Notes under the pieces: model-generated
Databases searched by the model: none
The model's input: the letters and a program-made list of their open reading frames with translations, nothing else
Told to the model about the DNA's origin: nothing
Shown: positions 8,678 through 20,358 of the stretch, in pieces
How the letters are laid out: every line of letters begins with the position of its first letter
How positions within the stretch are numbered: position 1 is the first letter of the stretch
Position numbers and translations under genes: made by a program
Source: Chloroflexus islandicus
Lineage (GTDB): Bacteria; Chloroflexota; Chloroflexia; Chloroflexales; Chloroflexaceae
Direction: 5' to 3'
Length of the DNA: 64,000 nucleotides
NCBI RefSeq assembly: GCF_001650695.1
Contig: NZ_LWQS01000030.1
Span: 55,747-119,746 of the forward strand

Positions 8678-8753
8678 CCGATCCGTGTTGCTTAGCCTGT
8701 CACGCAGGCTTGTTGCTGCCGGGCCATCACAGCGTTCGGTAAGCGCTCACCTT

Positions 8754-8769
8754 TGTGATAAAACTCACG
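8754..8769. promoter_or_regulatory. CRP/FNR-like site
   Basis: TGTGA-TAAAAC-TCACG matches the TGTGA-N6-TCACA consensus at nine of ten defined positions. It lies between divergent nuoM and tatD, far from both starts, so its target is unclear. It could be chance. Confidence 0.3.
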
Positions 8770-9106
8770 TTTACATCACACATAATGTTATAGCCCGATT
8801 CCGTTTTCTTGTCAACTGCTGAAACGTCGGTTTTTTACGGATGCCTATTGTGTGAAGAAAGTTACAAAGTATCGCGTAAGGTTCTCAACGGTTCAATTAT
8901 TCGTGAGATCTGTCACAGAATTTGTCGTGCTGTAACGTATGGTGGGCCAAGCAGGTGCGGTGCGCTGCGACTCGGGCGAGTATGTGCGTTGCGCAGGCAG
9001 GCCGTGTGCGCCGTCGTTTACGCGCTCAGTGCGGCTGATCGAGGTTGTAATGTTGGCGCAGTGCTGAGCGATCACCGTACATGGCGCTCTGGTTTGGATT
9101 GGGTGA

Positions 9107-9136
9107 TTGTCATCCGATGATCGGCGTGGGTATAAT
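9107..9136 (+). promoter_or_regulatory. Sigma-70-type promoter for tatD
   Basis: TTGTCA at 9107-9112 and TATAAT at 9131-9136 are 18 bp apart, about 50 bp upstream of the tatD start at 9185. A second weaker box, TACAAT, lies near 9164. Confidence 0.65.
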
Positions 9137-9184
9137 ACGCCTGACTCGACGAGGGCATCTGTGCTACAATGGGGTAGAATACCT

Positions 9185-9985
9185 ATGAATACTCCTATTC
9201 GCCTAATTGACACTCATCTCCACCTCGCCTCGATGCAATTCGATGGCGATCGCAGTGACGTCGTTGCGCGTGCGTTTGATGCGGGGGTCGCGGCGCTGAT
9301 TGAAATCGGCTACGATTTGGCCTCCAGCCACGCTGCGGTCGCGTTGGCGAATGCCCATCCGGCCATTTTTGCCGTGGTCGGCATTCAGCCAAACCATTTG
9401 CACGATTTGCCTGCCGATTGGATCGAACAGGTTCGCACCTTAGCCTCCCATCCGAAGGTGGTGGCGATCGGCGAGATTGGGCTTGATTACTACTGGATGA
9501 AGTCACCGCCGAGCGAACAAGAAGCGGCGTTTCGCGCTCAACTGGCGCTGGCCGGCGAGCTTGGCTTGCCGGTCGTTATCCATTCTCGCGATGCGATGGC
9601 CGAAACGATTGCTGTGCTTCGTGACGCTGCACGCGGGCCGGGAGTGATGCACTCGTTTTCCGGCGATTGGGCGGCAGCGCAGGCATGCCTTGAATTGGGT
9701 TTTTACCTCTCGTTTTCGGGGCCGCTGACCTTTCCGAAATCCACCGCTTTGCACGAGGTTGCCCGCCAAGCGCCGTCCGATCGGATCTTGATCGAGACCG
9801 ACAGCCCGTATCTTAGCCCGCATCCGCACCGTGGCCAACGCAATGAACCGAGCCGTCTGATCTACATCGGGCAGAAGCTGGCCGAGCTGCGCGAGCAGTC
9901 GTTGGCCGAGCTGGCCCCCCAGCTTTGGCAGAATGCGCTTAATGCCTTCCCCCGTTTAGCCGCGGCGCTAGGGGATGGGAAGTAA
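9185..9985 (+). CDS. tatD: TatD family metal-dependent hydrolase (DNase)
   Basis: 266 aa, standard TatD length. A TIM-barrel amidohydrolase-fold enzyme; family members are 3'-5' exonucleases or deoxyribonucleases. Metal-site motifs are all visible: LIDTHLHL near the start, AIGEIGLDYYW, VVIHSRDA, MHSFSG and LIETDSPYLSP. The start at 9185 matches the family N-terminus (IRLIDTHLHL); an upstream extension to 9107 would cover the promoter. Cytoplasmic. Confidence 0.93.
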   Translation: MNTPIRLIDTHLHLASMQFDGDRSDVVARAFDAGVAALIEIGYDLASSHAAVALANAHPAIFAVVGIQPNHLHDLPADWIEQVRTLASHPKVVAIGEIGLDYYWMKSPPSEQEAAFRAQLALAGELGLPVVIHSRDAMAETIAVLRDAARGPGVMHSFSGDWAAAQACLELGFYLSFSGPLTFPKSTALHEVARQAPSDRILIETDSPYLSPHPHRGQRNEPSRLIYIGQKLAELREQSLAELAPQLWQNALNAFPRLAAALGDGK

Positions 9986-10019
9986 GCGTCTGGACGGGCA
10001 GAGTGTCGCTCTACCCGCA

Positions 10020-10285
10020 CTGTAGCTCTTGGGGTTGAGGAGCGGACAGAACATCGGATTGCGTATAACCGTTGATCGCTGGGCAATGCCTTCACGCTCG
10101 TTTCTGAACTCCCCTTTCCCGCACCAGTGGGAGCGGGGCAGGGAGTGAGGGGACACCAGCGCATTTCAAAGCCATAGATCATATCTGCGCGCATGCGCTC
10201 TGTCTGCCCTTGAACCTCTTAGGGGGTAGCTGGTGCGGTTAGCGTCTGGCCGGGCAGAGCATCGCTCTGCCCATACATAGGGTAA
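10020..10285. repeat. Mosaic repeat block between tatD and the transglutaminase gene
   Basis: No gene between 9986 and 10296. It carries the recurrent module GCGGACAGAAC, CAACCGTTGATCGCTGGGC-type text, a CTTTCCCGCACCAGTGGGAG segment, and two copies of the CTGGACGGGCAGAG/CTGGCCGGGCAGAG motif at about 9990 and 10246. Confidence 0.7.
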
Positions 10286-10296
10286 AGGCTTCTTTC

Positions 10297-12666
10297 ATGG
10301 CCAAGTCTTCATTTGCAGCGTCATCGTCTCGCTTCCCGAATCTCTGGTGGATGCTGCCGGGGGTCATGCTGGTCTTCCTGATGACCGGCGCCGTGGTGCG
10401 CAGCTTGGCCGAGTCGGGTTGGGCGAGCGGCTTGTCGATCTTGCCGGCAGTGTCTGGCATGGCTGTGGCGGTTGGCGTGGCGCTGGCCGCTTGGCCGCGG
10501 TTGAACCGTTGGGCGGCCCATGGGTTGTCGCTGGTGCTGGCGTGGGCGTGGATCGTGCAGCAGATTGGGCCATTGCTGGATAACCGGCTGCTGGGCTGGC
10601 GCGATTGGGCGGTCGAGTTGGCGATCCGCGCGCTCACGTGGGGGCGGGTGCTGGCGAGCGGTGGGCGCGGTGAAGATATTGTGTTGTTTGTGTTGGCGTT
10701 GGCGGCTCTGTGTTGGTGGCTTTCCTATGCGACGGTATGGGCGGTGGTTCGCCAGCAACAGCCATGGCTGATGATGATTGCCAATGGCGCTGTCTTGCTG
10801 GTCAATTACACCTACGTCTTTCCCAAGCCCGATCTCGAAGCGATGGTGTTTGTGGCTAGCGCCTTGCTGTTGTTGGTCTATCACCATGTGATGCAACGCC
10901 GGGCGGCGTGGGAGACGCAGCAGATCAGTTACCCTGATCTCTTGCCGTTGCGCGCCATGTGGGCTGCTACCGTGGTCGGGGCGGCGCTGATTGCAATCAC
11001 TGCCTTCTTGCCGGCGCAGATTACCGCTGAACGCGCCTTGCAGACGTGGGAATCGCTGCGGGCGCCGTTTCGGGCGGCGCGGGCAGCGTGGGAAGATGCC
11101 TTTAGTACGATTAATGCCCCTCCCGGCGCCGGCAGTATCTCGTTTACGGCGCGAGTAGCGCCGTTGGGCGGTTCGCGTTTCCTCGGTTTTGATGAGGTGA
11201 TGACGGTGCGTTCGACGCGGCTCGATTATTGGCGCGCGGTTGCGTTCGATCGCTACGATGGCTCAGGCTGGTCGAATACCACCGGTGAACTAGCGCGGGC
11301 GGCGCTGGGGGTGGCAACGGCTGAACAGGCGCGCACGCCGCTGGCTGCTGGGGAAACGATCCCGCTGACTGACCGGCGGGCGCGGCAGGTGATTACCCAA
11401 ACGTTCACCTTAGCCCAAGATCGGAACGATGATCTGTTGCTGGTAGGGGGCACGCCACTCCAGTTTAGCCTTCCAGCTAGTCTCGAACACGTGATTACCC
11501 GCGCTGATAGTGGCGGCATCATGCCGATCTACGATGATTTGGCGCTGGTAACTGCCGCGACCCCCTTAGTAGCCGGTACGACGTATACCGTAACGGCGTT
11601 GGTCTCGTTAGCTGATGTGCAGACGTTGCGCAACGCCGGCACTGATTATCCGCAATGGGTGCGCGAACGCTACCTGCAATTGCCGGCCAATTTGCCGGCG
11701 CGTGTGCGGGCCGAAGCGGCGCGGGTGATTGCGGCTGCAAATGCCGAAACTCCCTATGATCAAGCGATTGCCATCGAAGCGTATTTGCGCCGGCTGACCT
11801 ACAGCGAAGATATTCCGCCGCCGCCAAGCAATGCCGATCTGGTTGATTGGTTTTTGTTTGAACAACAAGCCGGCTATTGCGATTATTTCGCGTCAGCAAT
11901 GGTGGTGATGCTGCGCTCGGTGGGAGTGCCGGCGCGGTGGGTGCGCGGTTATGCCAGCGGCGATTTTGACCCCGAAGAGGGTGTCTATATCGTGCGCGAA
12001 AATGTGGCCCATAGCTGGCCGGAAGTCTATTTTCCCGGCGTCGGCTGGGAACGGTTCGAGCCGACGGCAGCGAGTTATACGTCGGCGCCGCAGCGACCAT
12101 TGCAATCGGTCTTTGGCGAAGAGTTGGAAGACGCCGCCAGCAGCGCCAGCGGCGCGGCCTTAAATCCCGGCCGGTTTGAAGAGCCAGAAGATGAGTTGTC
12201 GGCGAGCGGCGTCAGCAGCGGGGCAGCAAGCGCGCCAGCGGCGGCGGGACGTAATCCGGCGGGCAGCGGTGAATGGTTTGGCTGGTTGCTGGCGGTGCTC
12301 GCCGTGCCGGCCAGTGTTGGGCTTGCGTTGCTCGGTGGCCGTTGGTGGCTGGCGCGTGAACTGCGGGGGTTGCGGTTGGCGGCGGCAGCGTATGCCGAAA
12401 TGGGTTGGCTGGCGGCGCTCGCCGGTTTGGCCCAGCAGAGTTGGGAAACGCCGCTCGAATATGCCCACCGCTTGGCGGCGGCATTGCCGGAGCATGCGGT
12501 AACGATCCACGGCATCACTGCGGCCTATGTTGGTGAACGTTACCGGCGGGGGGCGGTCGTGCGGGTGCCGCCGGAAGCGGCGCGCCAGTTGTTGCGGCGA
12601 GCATTGCTGCGCTATGCGGTACGTCACGCCGTGCAGCGTGTATGGTCGCCGGTACGGGTGCGCTAG
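10297..12666 (+). CDS. TgpA-like membrane transglutaminase/protease-fold protein
   Basis: 789 aa. About six hydrophobic helices occupy residues 1-245, followed by an extracytoplasmic region, a transglutaminase core at about 500-610, a Ser/Ala/Gly-rich linker, another helix at about 660-685 and a C-terminal DUF4129-like helical part. The catalytic Cys is in QAGYCDYFASAMV and the His in NVAHSWPEVYFPG. Family proteins act on the cell envelope. In many bacteria this gene sits beside MoxR and DUF58; here the DUF58 gene is about 30 kb away at 42713. AAAGG precedes ATG 10297. Confidence 0.85.
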   Translation: MAKSSFAASSSRFPNLWWMLPGVMLVFLMTGAVVRSLAESGWASGLSILPAVSGMAVAVGVALAAWPRLNRWAAHGLSLVLAWAWIVQQIGPLLDNRLLGWRDWAVELAIRALTWGRVLASGGRGEDIVLFVLALAALCWWLSYATVWAVVRQQQPWLMMIANGAVLLVNYTYVFPKPDLEAMVFVASALLLLVYHHVMQRRAAWETQQISYPDLLPLRAMWAATVVGAALIAITAFLPAQITAERALQTWESLRAPFRAARAAWEDAFSTINAPPGAGSISFTARVAPLGGSRFLGFDEVMTVRSTRLDYWRAVAFDRYDGSGWSNTTGELARAALGVATAEQARTPLAAGETIPLTDRRARQVITQTFTLAQDRNDDLLLVGGTPLQFSLPASLEHVITRADSGGIMPIYDDLALVTAATPLVAGTTYTVTALVSLADVQTLRNAGTDYPQWVRERYLQLPANLPARVRAEAARVIAAANAETPYDQAIAIEAYLRRLTYSEDIPPPPSNADLVDWFLFEQQAGYCDYFASAMVVMLRSVGVPARWVRGYASGDFDPEEGVYIVRENVAHSWPEVYFPGVGWERFEPTAASYTSAPQRPLQSVFGEELEDAASSASGAALNPGRFEEPEDELSASGVSSGAASAPAAAGRNPAGSGEWFGWLLAVLAVPASVGLALLGGRWWLARELRGLRLAAAAYAEMGWLAALAGLAQQSWETPLEYAHRLAAALPEHAVTIHGITAAYVGERYRRGAVVRVPPEAARQLLRRALLRYAVRHAVQRVWSPVRVR

Positions 12667-12774
12667 GATGTGGGCATGTATGAGCGTGTGAGGCTGCTCG
12701 TGAGCCACCGGAGGCGGTAAAGCAGGCATGGCTGCTCGTGTTTAGAGCAACGCACGCTGCGGTTTCGTTATGAC

Positions 12775-12815
12775 AAAAAGGCAACACCCCATGTATCTAG
12801 TCGCGGGGTGTTGCC
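12775..12815 (-). terminator. Rho-independent terminator for the cNMP-binding gene
   Basis: An 11-bp perfect stem pairs 12780-12790 with 12805-12815 (core GCAACACCCC / GGGGTGTTGC). On the minus strand it is followed by TTTTT (A-run at 12775-12779 on the plus strand). This is a good intrinsic terminator about 60 nt after the stop at 12874. Confidence 0.85.
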
Positions 12816-12873
12816 GTTGCCGTGATATAAGGTGCTGCTCTCGCTTAGGTTAGCTCTTACGGCTATATGCCGA

Positions 12874-13368
12874 TCACCGCTTTCCCAACTCTCCCTGTTG
12901 CCAGCGAATATTCCCGCGCAAGAGCAGATTTGACGACCGCAACTTATAGGCGAGGTCTGCGGCCATATTTCTCATCACCAAATAGCCAATGCGCGGATTA
13001 CGATCGCATAAAGCGGCAAAATCGCGCTCACGGATCACAAGGAGGACACACGGATCAACGCAACTAACTGTGGCCGACCGAGTGGCGCCGCCAAGCAGCA
13101 CCATCTCGCCAAAGCTTTGCCCGCTGTAGAGCATATTGATGGTTGAAGGGGCGAAGGAACCATCGGAAGTGCGGGTATTGATGGCGATCCGGACGCATCC
13201 TTCGTGGATGATGAACAACTCGTCGCCTTCATCGCCTTCGTTAAAGACCGTTTGGCCGGCTCCTAGCCGGCGCACTTTACAGATAGTGGCTATCTGCAAT
13301 AGTTCCTCGTCACTCAGACCGCTGAGCAGCTCCACTCGCCGTAAATTCTCGACGACACTCTTGTTCAT
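12874..13368 (-). CDS. Stand-alone cyclic-nucleotide-binding domain protein
   Basis: 164 aa made essentially of one CRP-type cNMP-binding beta-barrel with flanking helices. The phosphate-binding cassette is visible as FGEMVLLGGATRSATVSC, with the expected Glu and Arg. There is no helix-turn-helix after the barrel (it ends in RGNIRWQQGELGKR), so it is not a complete CRP/FNR regulator. It may be a signalling subunit acting through protein contacts (inference). It has its own terminator downstream; the next gene on this strand ends 33 nt upstream of its start. Confidence 0.85.
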   Translation of the reverse strand: MNKSVVENLRRVELLSGLSDEELLQIATICKVRRLGAGQTVFNEGDEGDELFIIHEGCVRIAINTRTSDGSFAPSTINMLYSGQSFGEMVLLGGATRSATVSCVDPCVLLVIRERDFAALCDRNPRIGYLVMRNMAADLAYKLRSSNLLLRGNIRWQQGELGKR

Positions 13369-13401
13369 ACGACCCCCCCCGATTGTGTCGCGATGATCGC
13401 G

Positions 13402-14448
13402 TTAATCGTGCGACGGCGCTTCGATCGGCCTCGTGCGGAGCTTGCTGCTGACGAGCGGGGTAACGTGCTCGTGCATAAGCCAATGGTAGCACACTGCCGC
13501 CACCGGCGCAGCCAACCAATAGTTAAAGAGCCGGAAGATGATCGCTGCTGGTACCGCTGCCGGCCCCACTCCCATTTGGCTCAAGACCGCCACCAGCGCC
13601 GCTTCAACGGTGCCCCCGCCGCCGGGCAAGACATTGAAGGTTGATGTTACGAGCGCTACGCCAAATGCCGCCAACACCACCGCAAAGCTGACGTCAGTTC
13701 CGAGTGCGTGCAATACCAGCAACATGGCCAAGCTGTGGCCGCTCAGTGCGGTCAACTGGATCAGCACCAACAAGATCACATCGCGCCGGCGATGGATCAG
13801 TAAACTACGACCACGCGCTAAATCAGCAACGATCCGATCAATCCAAACATCACTTGACCGGCGCTTGAAGAGCCGGTTGATCGTACGGTTTATTGACTCC
13901 AACCAACGGCGTAGTGTTGCTTCTGGCCTCGTTAACACGAAGATAGCCGCTCCAATCACTGACAGGCCAACCAACCCGGCAATGTAACTGGCGCCGGCTG
14001 CTTTCAAGCCATGCCAAGCAAAGTAGGCAAGGCTAAACGAAAAGACTAGTAGCATGGCTACTACGTAGCTGAGCGTTTCGAGCGAAGCGAGCAAGGCCGA
14101 TTCACCGGTACGAATGCCACGGCGGTTGAAATTACTCATCAGAAAGGCATAACTGCCGACACCGCCTGCTGGCACTGATTGGCTGATAATAATCGCGGTA
14201 AGCGCAGTAGCCCACAGGCGGAGGAGATTCATCCGGTATCCCAGCGAACGGAGCACCACGTTAAACACCTGCGCGCTCATCAAATAGCTGAGGGCGATAA
14301 GCGCGAGCGCAGCCAGTAACCAACCCGGTTTGGCATCATTCAGCAAGCTAAACGCTTCAGCGATCCAATGACGGTTGAGAATCGCCAGCGTAATAATACC
14401 GATACTGATGATCGCGCTCGTAATCAGTTTCCAGCGTTTGACGCCCAT
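13402..14448 (-). CDS. Lysylphosphatidylglycerol synthase TM region (UPF0104) membrane protein
   Basis: 348 aa with about eight hydrophobic segments. Visible family features are SQSVPAGGVGSYAFL in the second quarter and NVLPGGGGTVEAALVAVL near the C-terminus, the Pro-Gly-Gly motif of this flippase-like family. There is no cytosolic catalytic domain such as MprF has. Start 14448 is preceded by AAAGGA; a longer open frame to 14733 overlaps the acylphosphatase gene and is rejected. Substrate unknown, probably a polyprenyl- or phospholipid-linked molecule. A second member is truncated at the window start. Confidence 0.85.
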   Translation of the reverse strand: MGVKRWKLITSAIISIGIITLAILNRHWIAEAFSLLNDAKPGWLLAALALIALSYLMSAQVFNVVLRSLGYRMNLLRLWATALTAIIISQSVPAGGVGSYAFLMSNFNRRGIRTGESALLASLETLSYVVAMLLVFSFSLAYFAWHGLKAAGASYIAGLVGLSVIGAAIFVLTRPEATLRRWLESINRTINRLFKRRSSDVWIDRIVADLARGRSLLIHRRRDVILLVLIQLTALSGHSLAMLLVLHALGTDVSFAVVLAAFGVALVTSTFNVLPGGGGTVEAALVAVLSQMGVGPAAVPAAIIFRLFNYWLAAPVAAVCYHWLMHEHVTPLVSSKLRTRPIEAPSHD

Positions 14449-14575
14449 AACCGTCCTTTCGCGACGAGGCGACTCGGGAGGCTGGCCAGAATCATAGGGG
14501 TGGGCTTGCGGCGTATGCACAGGTTTACGTGACTTTTTTGCCGCAGATGCCCGTTTTATGATACGGTGGCGCTCT

Positions 14576-14875
14576 TTACCAGACAATGGAAAAGATCCCT
14601 TCCTTGCCGGTCGGTTCTTCCCAGTGGACCTCGACCCGCTCGACTTGAGCTTGGCTGGGGCCGCTGTAACACCAACTGATGAGTTTTTGAACGGCTGGCC
14701 GGCTCCCTTCAAAGACTGCCTCCACACGACCATCGCTCAAATTGCGTACCCATCCTTTGACTTGCGCTTCACGCGCACGGTCGCAGGTGTAGGCGCGGAA
14801 GCTTACCCCTTGGACGCGACCGGAAATAAAGACATGAGCACGAACAAGATCCACACGCCACCTGTCAATATTCAA
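14576..14875 (-). CDS. acyP: Acylphosphatase
   Basis: 99 aa, the normal size. It hydrolyses acyl phosphates such as carbamoyl phosphate or 1,3-bisphosphoglycerate in the cytoplasm. The active-site pattern HVFISGRVQGVSFRAYT (substrate-binding Arg) and GWVRNLSDGRVEAVFEG (catalytic Asn) is complete. The start is uncertain: the longest frame begins at TTG 14875, and a GTG at 14854 would give a 92-aa protein closer to the usual N-terminus. A TATAAT box lies only about 11 nt upstream of the TTG, suggesting a very short or absent leader. Confidence 0.9.
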   Translation of the reverse strand: MNIDRWRVDLVRAHVFISGRVQGVSFRAYTCDRAREAQVKGWVRNLSDGRVEAVFEGSRPAVQKLISWCYSGPSQAQVERVEVHWEEPTGKEGIFSIVW

Positions 14876-14885
14876 TATTAACTCT

Positions 14886-14891
14886 ATTATA
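14886..14891 (-). promoter_or_regulatory. -10 box upstream of acylphosphatase
   Basis: On the minus strand this is a perfect TATAAT. No good -35 box was found at 16-18 bp. Expected transcription start is near 14879, giving an almost leaderless message. Confidence 0.45.
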
Positions 14892-15106
14892 CCAGCATGC
14901 TGAAACCACTACTGAGTATAGCGCACCGTGAGGCGCTCTGCAACAGCGCAACATAAAAGGTTTGTCAGAGAAGCGGGCAGATAGGGTGCAGCGGGCGGAA
15001 GGTGCGCCTTTGGTTATCGTAACGTTCGTAAACCCGTTTCCGGTGGCGCGCAAGTTGTGGTATGCTACACCCTCGGCGGCGCATGCCGAACCAGCGCGGA
15101 GCGGGT

Positions 15107-16345
15107 ATGATTTCCGTGACATCGAATCTACGTCTTTCTCTGGCCCAAATCCCGGCGGCGGTCTGGCGCATTCTGGTACACAGTTTTCTGTATGGCTTTG
15201 CGTTGAGCATTGCCGACATTCTGTTCAATTTCTATCTGGTCAGTCAAGGCTATACCGTCAACGACGTCGGTTTGCTATCGATGGTGAGCCGGGCAGCCGG
15301 GATGCTGATGGGGCTGCCGATCGGTTGGCTGATTGACCGGCTAGGGCCGCAGCGGGCGATGATCGCCGGCGTCATTGGTTATGCGTTGGGTTGGGTGGCA
15401 TTGTTGCAGGCGCCGGCGCTGCCATGGCTGATTGCGGCTCAGTTTGTGGTCGGAGCTTGCTATCTGTTAGCATCAACTGCGGTAACACCCCTGCTGGCGC
15501 TGGTGACAAAGGAGGAGCAGCGCCCGTTGGTGTTTGGCATGAATGCCTCAGCGACGCTGGTGGTGGGGTTGCTGGGCAGTGCGGTCGGCGGGGTTTTGCC
15601 GATGGTGGCCGCCAGCCTGATTGCAACCGATCCGCAATCAACGGCAGCGTACCGCTTGGCGTTAACTACCGTGATCGGCTTGAGCATCGTCGCGCTGTTG
15701 CCGGTGTTGGCACGGTTGCCGGCGGTTGTTGAAGCGAGCGACAGCGGCGGGAATAGTGCTGAAACGCCGGCCCGGCGTTCGTGGCTGATGCTGATCTGGT
15801 TGGCCACGCCGTCGTTTTTGCTCGGCGTCGGCGGTGGCGCCATTCTTCCGTTCCAAAATCTCTTCTTCCGTGATCAGTTTGGTCTCAATGATGCGAGCGT
15901 CGGCTTGGCGCTGGCATTAGCTTCACTAGGGGCCGGCATCGGTGCGTTGATTGGCGCGCCAGTGGTGCGCCGGATCGGTCTGCAACGAGGCGCGGCTTTG
16001 TTGCGGCTGGGGGCGACGCCGGCGATGCTCTTGATGCTAGCACCGTGGTTGCCGTTGGCGATTATCGGCTTCTTTGCCCGCGGCTTCTTTATTGCCGCGA
16101 GTTATCCGATGAACGATGCGTTGGTGATGGGGGCCACGCCGCCGGCGCAGCGCGGCTTGGCGATGAGCCTAATGAGTCTGCTGTGGGCCGGTGGTTGGGC
16201 GGTGTCGGCGGTGATTTGGGGGTGGGTGGCGCCGGTGTTTGGCTATGGGCCGCAAATTGTGGCGGCTGCGATTGCGTATGCCTTCTCGGCGCTGGTGATT
16301 TGGAGTTTGCGCCTACAACGAAGTGTAGGGCATGCGGCTGCATAG
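15107..16345 (+). CDS. Major facilitator superfamily transporter
   Basis: 412 aa with about 12 hydrophobic segments. The loop-2 motif is recognisable as GLPIGWLIDRLGPQRAMIAG, and the second half has a related VRRIGLQRGAAL segment after a central hydrophilic loop (about residues 218-240). Substrate cannot be inferred. Start 15107 follows GGAGCGGG; the open frame extends to 15062 but with no ribosome-binding site. The next gene, shikimate kinase, begins 10 nt after the stop. Confidence 0.85.
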   Translation: MISVTSNLRLSLAQIPAAVWRILVHSFLYGFALSIADILFNFYLVSQGYTVNDVGLLSMVSRAAGMLMGLPIGWLIDRLGPQRAMIAGVIGYALGWVALLQAPALPWLIAAQFVVGACYLLASTAVTPLLALVTKEEQRPLVFGMNASATLVVGLLGSAVGGVLPMVAASLIATDPQSTAAYRLALTTVIGLSIVALLPVLARLPAVVEASDSGGNSAETPARRSWLMLIWLATPSFLLGVGGGAILPFQNLFFRDQFGLNDASVGLALALASLGAGIGALIGAPVVRRIGLQRGAALLRLGATPAMLLMLAPWLPLAIIGFFARGFFIAASYPMNDALVMGATPPAQRGLAMSLMSLLWAGGWAVSAVIWGWVAPVFGYGPQIVAAAIAYAFSALVIWSLRLQRSVGHAAA

Positions 16346-16355
16346 GAGCAGGGGT

Positions 16356-16904
16356 ATGGTCTGGGATCCAAATTGGCTTGAGCGTCCGATTGCGTTGATC
16401 GGCTTAAGCGGTTGCGGCAAATCGACGCTGGCCCGTCTTTTGGCCCGCGCGCTCAGTTGGCCGTGGTACGACACCGATGCGGCGGTGGCGGCGGCAGCGG
16501 GGATGAGTGTGGCCGATCTGTTTCAAACCTACGGTGAAGCCGAATTCCGGGCCCGCGAGTCGGCGGCGCTGTGCGAGGCGCTGCGTGAGGCGCAGGTGAT
16601 TGCGACCGGCGGCGGGATTGTGTTGCAGCCGGAAAACCGGCAGATGCTGCATGATCGAGCAACGGTGATCTGGCTCGATGCGAGCGATGCGACGATTCTG
16701 GCGCGCCTTGCCGTCGATGCCGAAGAGCGCCCGTTGTTGCGCGGCGATGCGGCGACTCGCTTGGCGGCGTTGCGCGCGGCGCGTGCGCCGCTCTATGCCG
16801 CATTGGCCGACCTGACGGTGCAGACCGATGGGGTGACGCCGATCGAACTGGTGCAGCAGATCATCACAGCGTTGCGCAAGGGGAAAGAGGAACGAGCGGG
16901 TTAG
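16356..16904 (+). CDS. aroK: Shikimate kinase
   Basis: 182 aa. It phosphorylates shikimate with ATP in chorismate synthesis. The Walker A loop GLSGCGKST, the DTD magnesium/shikimate motif (WYDTDAAVAAAAG), the shikimate-binding ATGGGIVL and the lid arginines in EERPLLRGD are all present. Start 16356 follows AGGAGCAGGGG; the frame can extend to 16332 but would overlap the MFS gene. Its last 4 nt overlap tail-to-tail with the PIN gene on the other strand. Confidence 0.92.
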   Translation: MVWDPNWLERPIALIGLSGCGKSTLARLLARALSWPWYDTDAAVAAAAGMSVADLFQTYGEAEFRARESAALCEALREAQVIATGGGIVLQPENRQMLHDRATVIWLDASDATILARLAVDAEERPLLRGDAATRLAALRAARAPLYAALADLTVQTDGVTPIELVQQIITALRKGKEERAG

Positions 16905-17353
16905 CTGCGCTGCACATCACTTGGTTGGGCAAAACGGCGCAGCCATGGCAGACGATCGAAATCGGCGTCGAAGCTAGCAATCACCGGGATGTTCCGTTCG
17001 CGGCACGCGAGCGCGATCAGCGTGTCGTGGAAGTTCAATTCGCCGCCAGAATGGCGCATGAGGTCAATGATGTCCGGGTAGAGGCGCGGTACGTCGGGTA
17101 AGATCCAAGTGATGGTATCTACCCCGATCCGCTGTTCCAAACGGTTAAACAATGAGATAATGCTGTCTACGCGCCCCTTCTCGCGCAGGCGACGTGTGGC
17201 CGTACTGAGTGCTTCGCCTATCACGCAGTCAAAGTAAATTAACTCCACGCTGTTGTCGATCAAGACGCGATGGAGTTGCTCAGCTTTTTGGTGCCAGACA
17301 TCAGTTGGATTAATCAATCCAACGAGCACCGAGGAGTCAATTGCTACTCTCAT
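16901..17353 (-). CDS. PIN-domain toxin (VapC-like ribonuclease)
   Basis: 150 aa. The acidic PIN-domain residues are visible: the first Asp in VAIDSSVLVGLINP, Glu in DCVIGEALSTATRR, Asp in NFHDTLIALACRE and Asp in VIASFDADFDRLPW. VapC-type toxins are magnesium-dependent RNases. It overlaps the upstream partner gene by 4 nt (ATGA), the usual order antitoxin then toxin. Confidence 0.87.
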   Translation of the reverse strand: MRVAIDSSVLVGLINPTDVWHQKAEQLHRVLIDNSVELIYFDCVIGEALSTATRRLREKGRVDSIISLFNRLEQRIGVDTITWILPDVPRLYPDIIDLMRHSGGELNFHDTLIALACRERNIPVIASFDADFDRLPWLRRFAQPSDVQRS

Positions 17354-17628
17354 TGTTCATAATCCTCATCAAATACTGCTTCCGTATCGGCGAGTGCATC
17401 CCCTTCATATCCTTCATCCAGTAAGTTGAGCCAGTTTTCTAAGCTGATGGCTGGCGCTGCAACCGTCGGATACCGCCACGGCGTGGCCGGTTGGGTGAAT
17501 GATGCCATCTGCTGCGCTTGGACAAAACGGACGAACGCCTCAACGATTGGCAGGCTCTCGGCGGGTAAGGTCTGTACGAGAGCGATGATCCGCTCGCGGG
17601 TTTCATGGCTGGTAAGGGTCGTTTCCAT
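17350..17628 (-). CDS. Probable antitoxin partner of the PIN toxin
   Basis: 92 aa, acidic C-terminus (ADTEAVFDEDYEQ). The N-terminal half, with ERIIALVQTLPAESLPIVEAFVRFV, is helical and resembles small antitoxin-like proteins of the DUF2281 sort; the tail should wrap the toxin. Identification rests mainly on size, charge and 4-nt overlap with the PIN gene. AGAGGT precedes ATG 17628. Confidence 0.7.
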   Translation of the reverse strand: METTLTSHETRERIIALVQTLPAESLPIVEAFVRFVQAQQMASFTQPATPWRYPTVAAPAISLENWLNLLDEGYEGDALADTEAVFDEDYEQ

Positions 17629-17714
17629 ACCTCTGGCGCCTTTCTGGTGGATGCCAACGCACTTGATGCGAAGCAGCGTGCAAACGCTATCTCATTATAC
17701 CCCACCACAAACAG

Positions 17715-17755
17715 AAAAACCGGCGCGCAAGGGAGGTGATCCCTTCCGCGCCGGT
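17715..17755 (-). terminator. Rho-independent terminator of clpB
   Basis: A long near-perfect hairpin (ACCGGCGCG-side 17719 on, CGCGCCGGT ending 17755, inner AAGGGA/TCCCTT) is followed on the minus strand by TTTTT. It lies 18 nt after the clpB stop. Confidence 0.88.
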
Positions 17756-17772
17756 TGCCGGCGGCGTGAGGC

Positions 17773-20358
<2,586 letters not shown>

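Larger units (their letters stand above)
8521..9184. other. Long divergent control region between nuoM and tatD
   Basis: 664 bp with no convincing gene; it is more A/T-rich than its surroundings. It contains the 21-bp palindrome at 8569, a related site at 8664, a CRP-like site at 8754 and a strong promoter at 9107, each listed separately. A short open frame at 8809-9120 has no family resemblance and no ribosome-binding site. Confidence 0.7.

Noticed and set aside
8809..9120. 103-aa plus-strand frame in the nuoM-tatD gap
   Set aside because: No ribosome-binding site, no domain, and it overlaps the tatD promoter.
13402..14733. Longer 443-aa version of the flippase-like protein
   Set aside because: The extra 95 residues overlap the acylphosphatase gene, are Arg/Ser-rich and lack a start site; ATG 14448 has AAAGGA.
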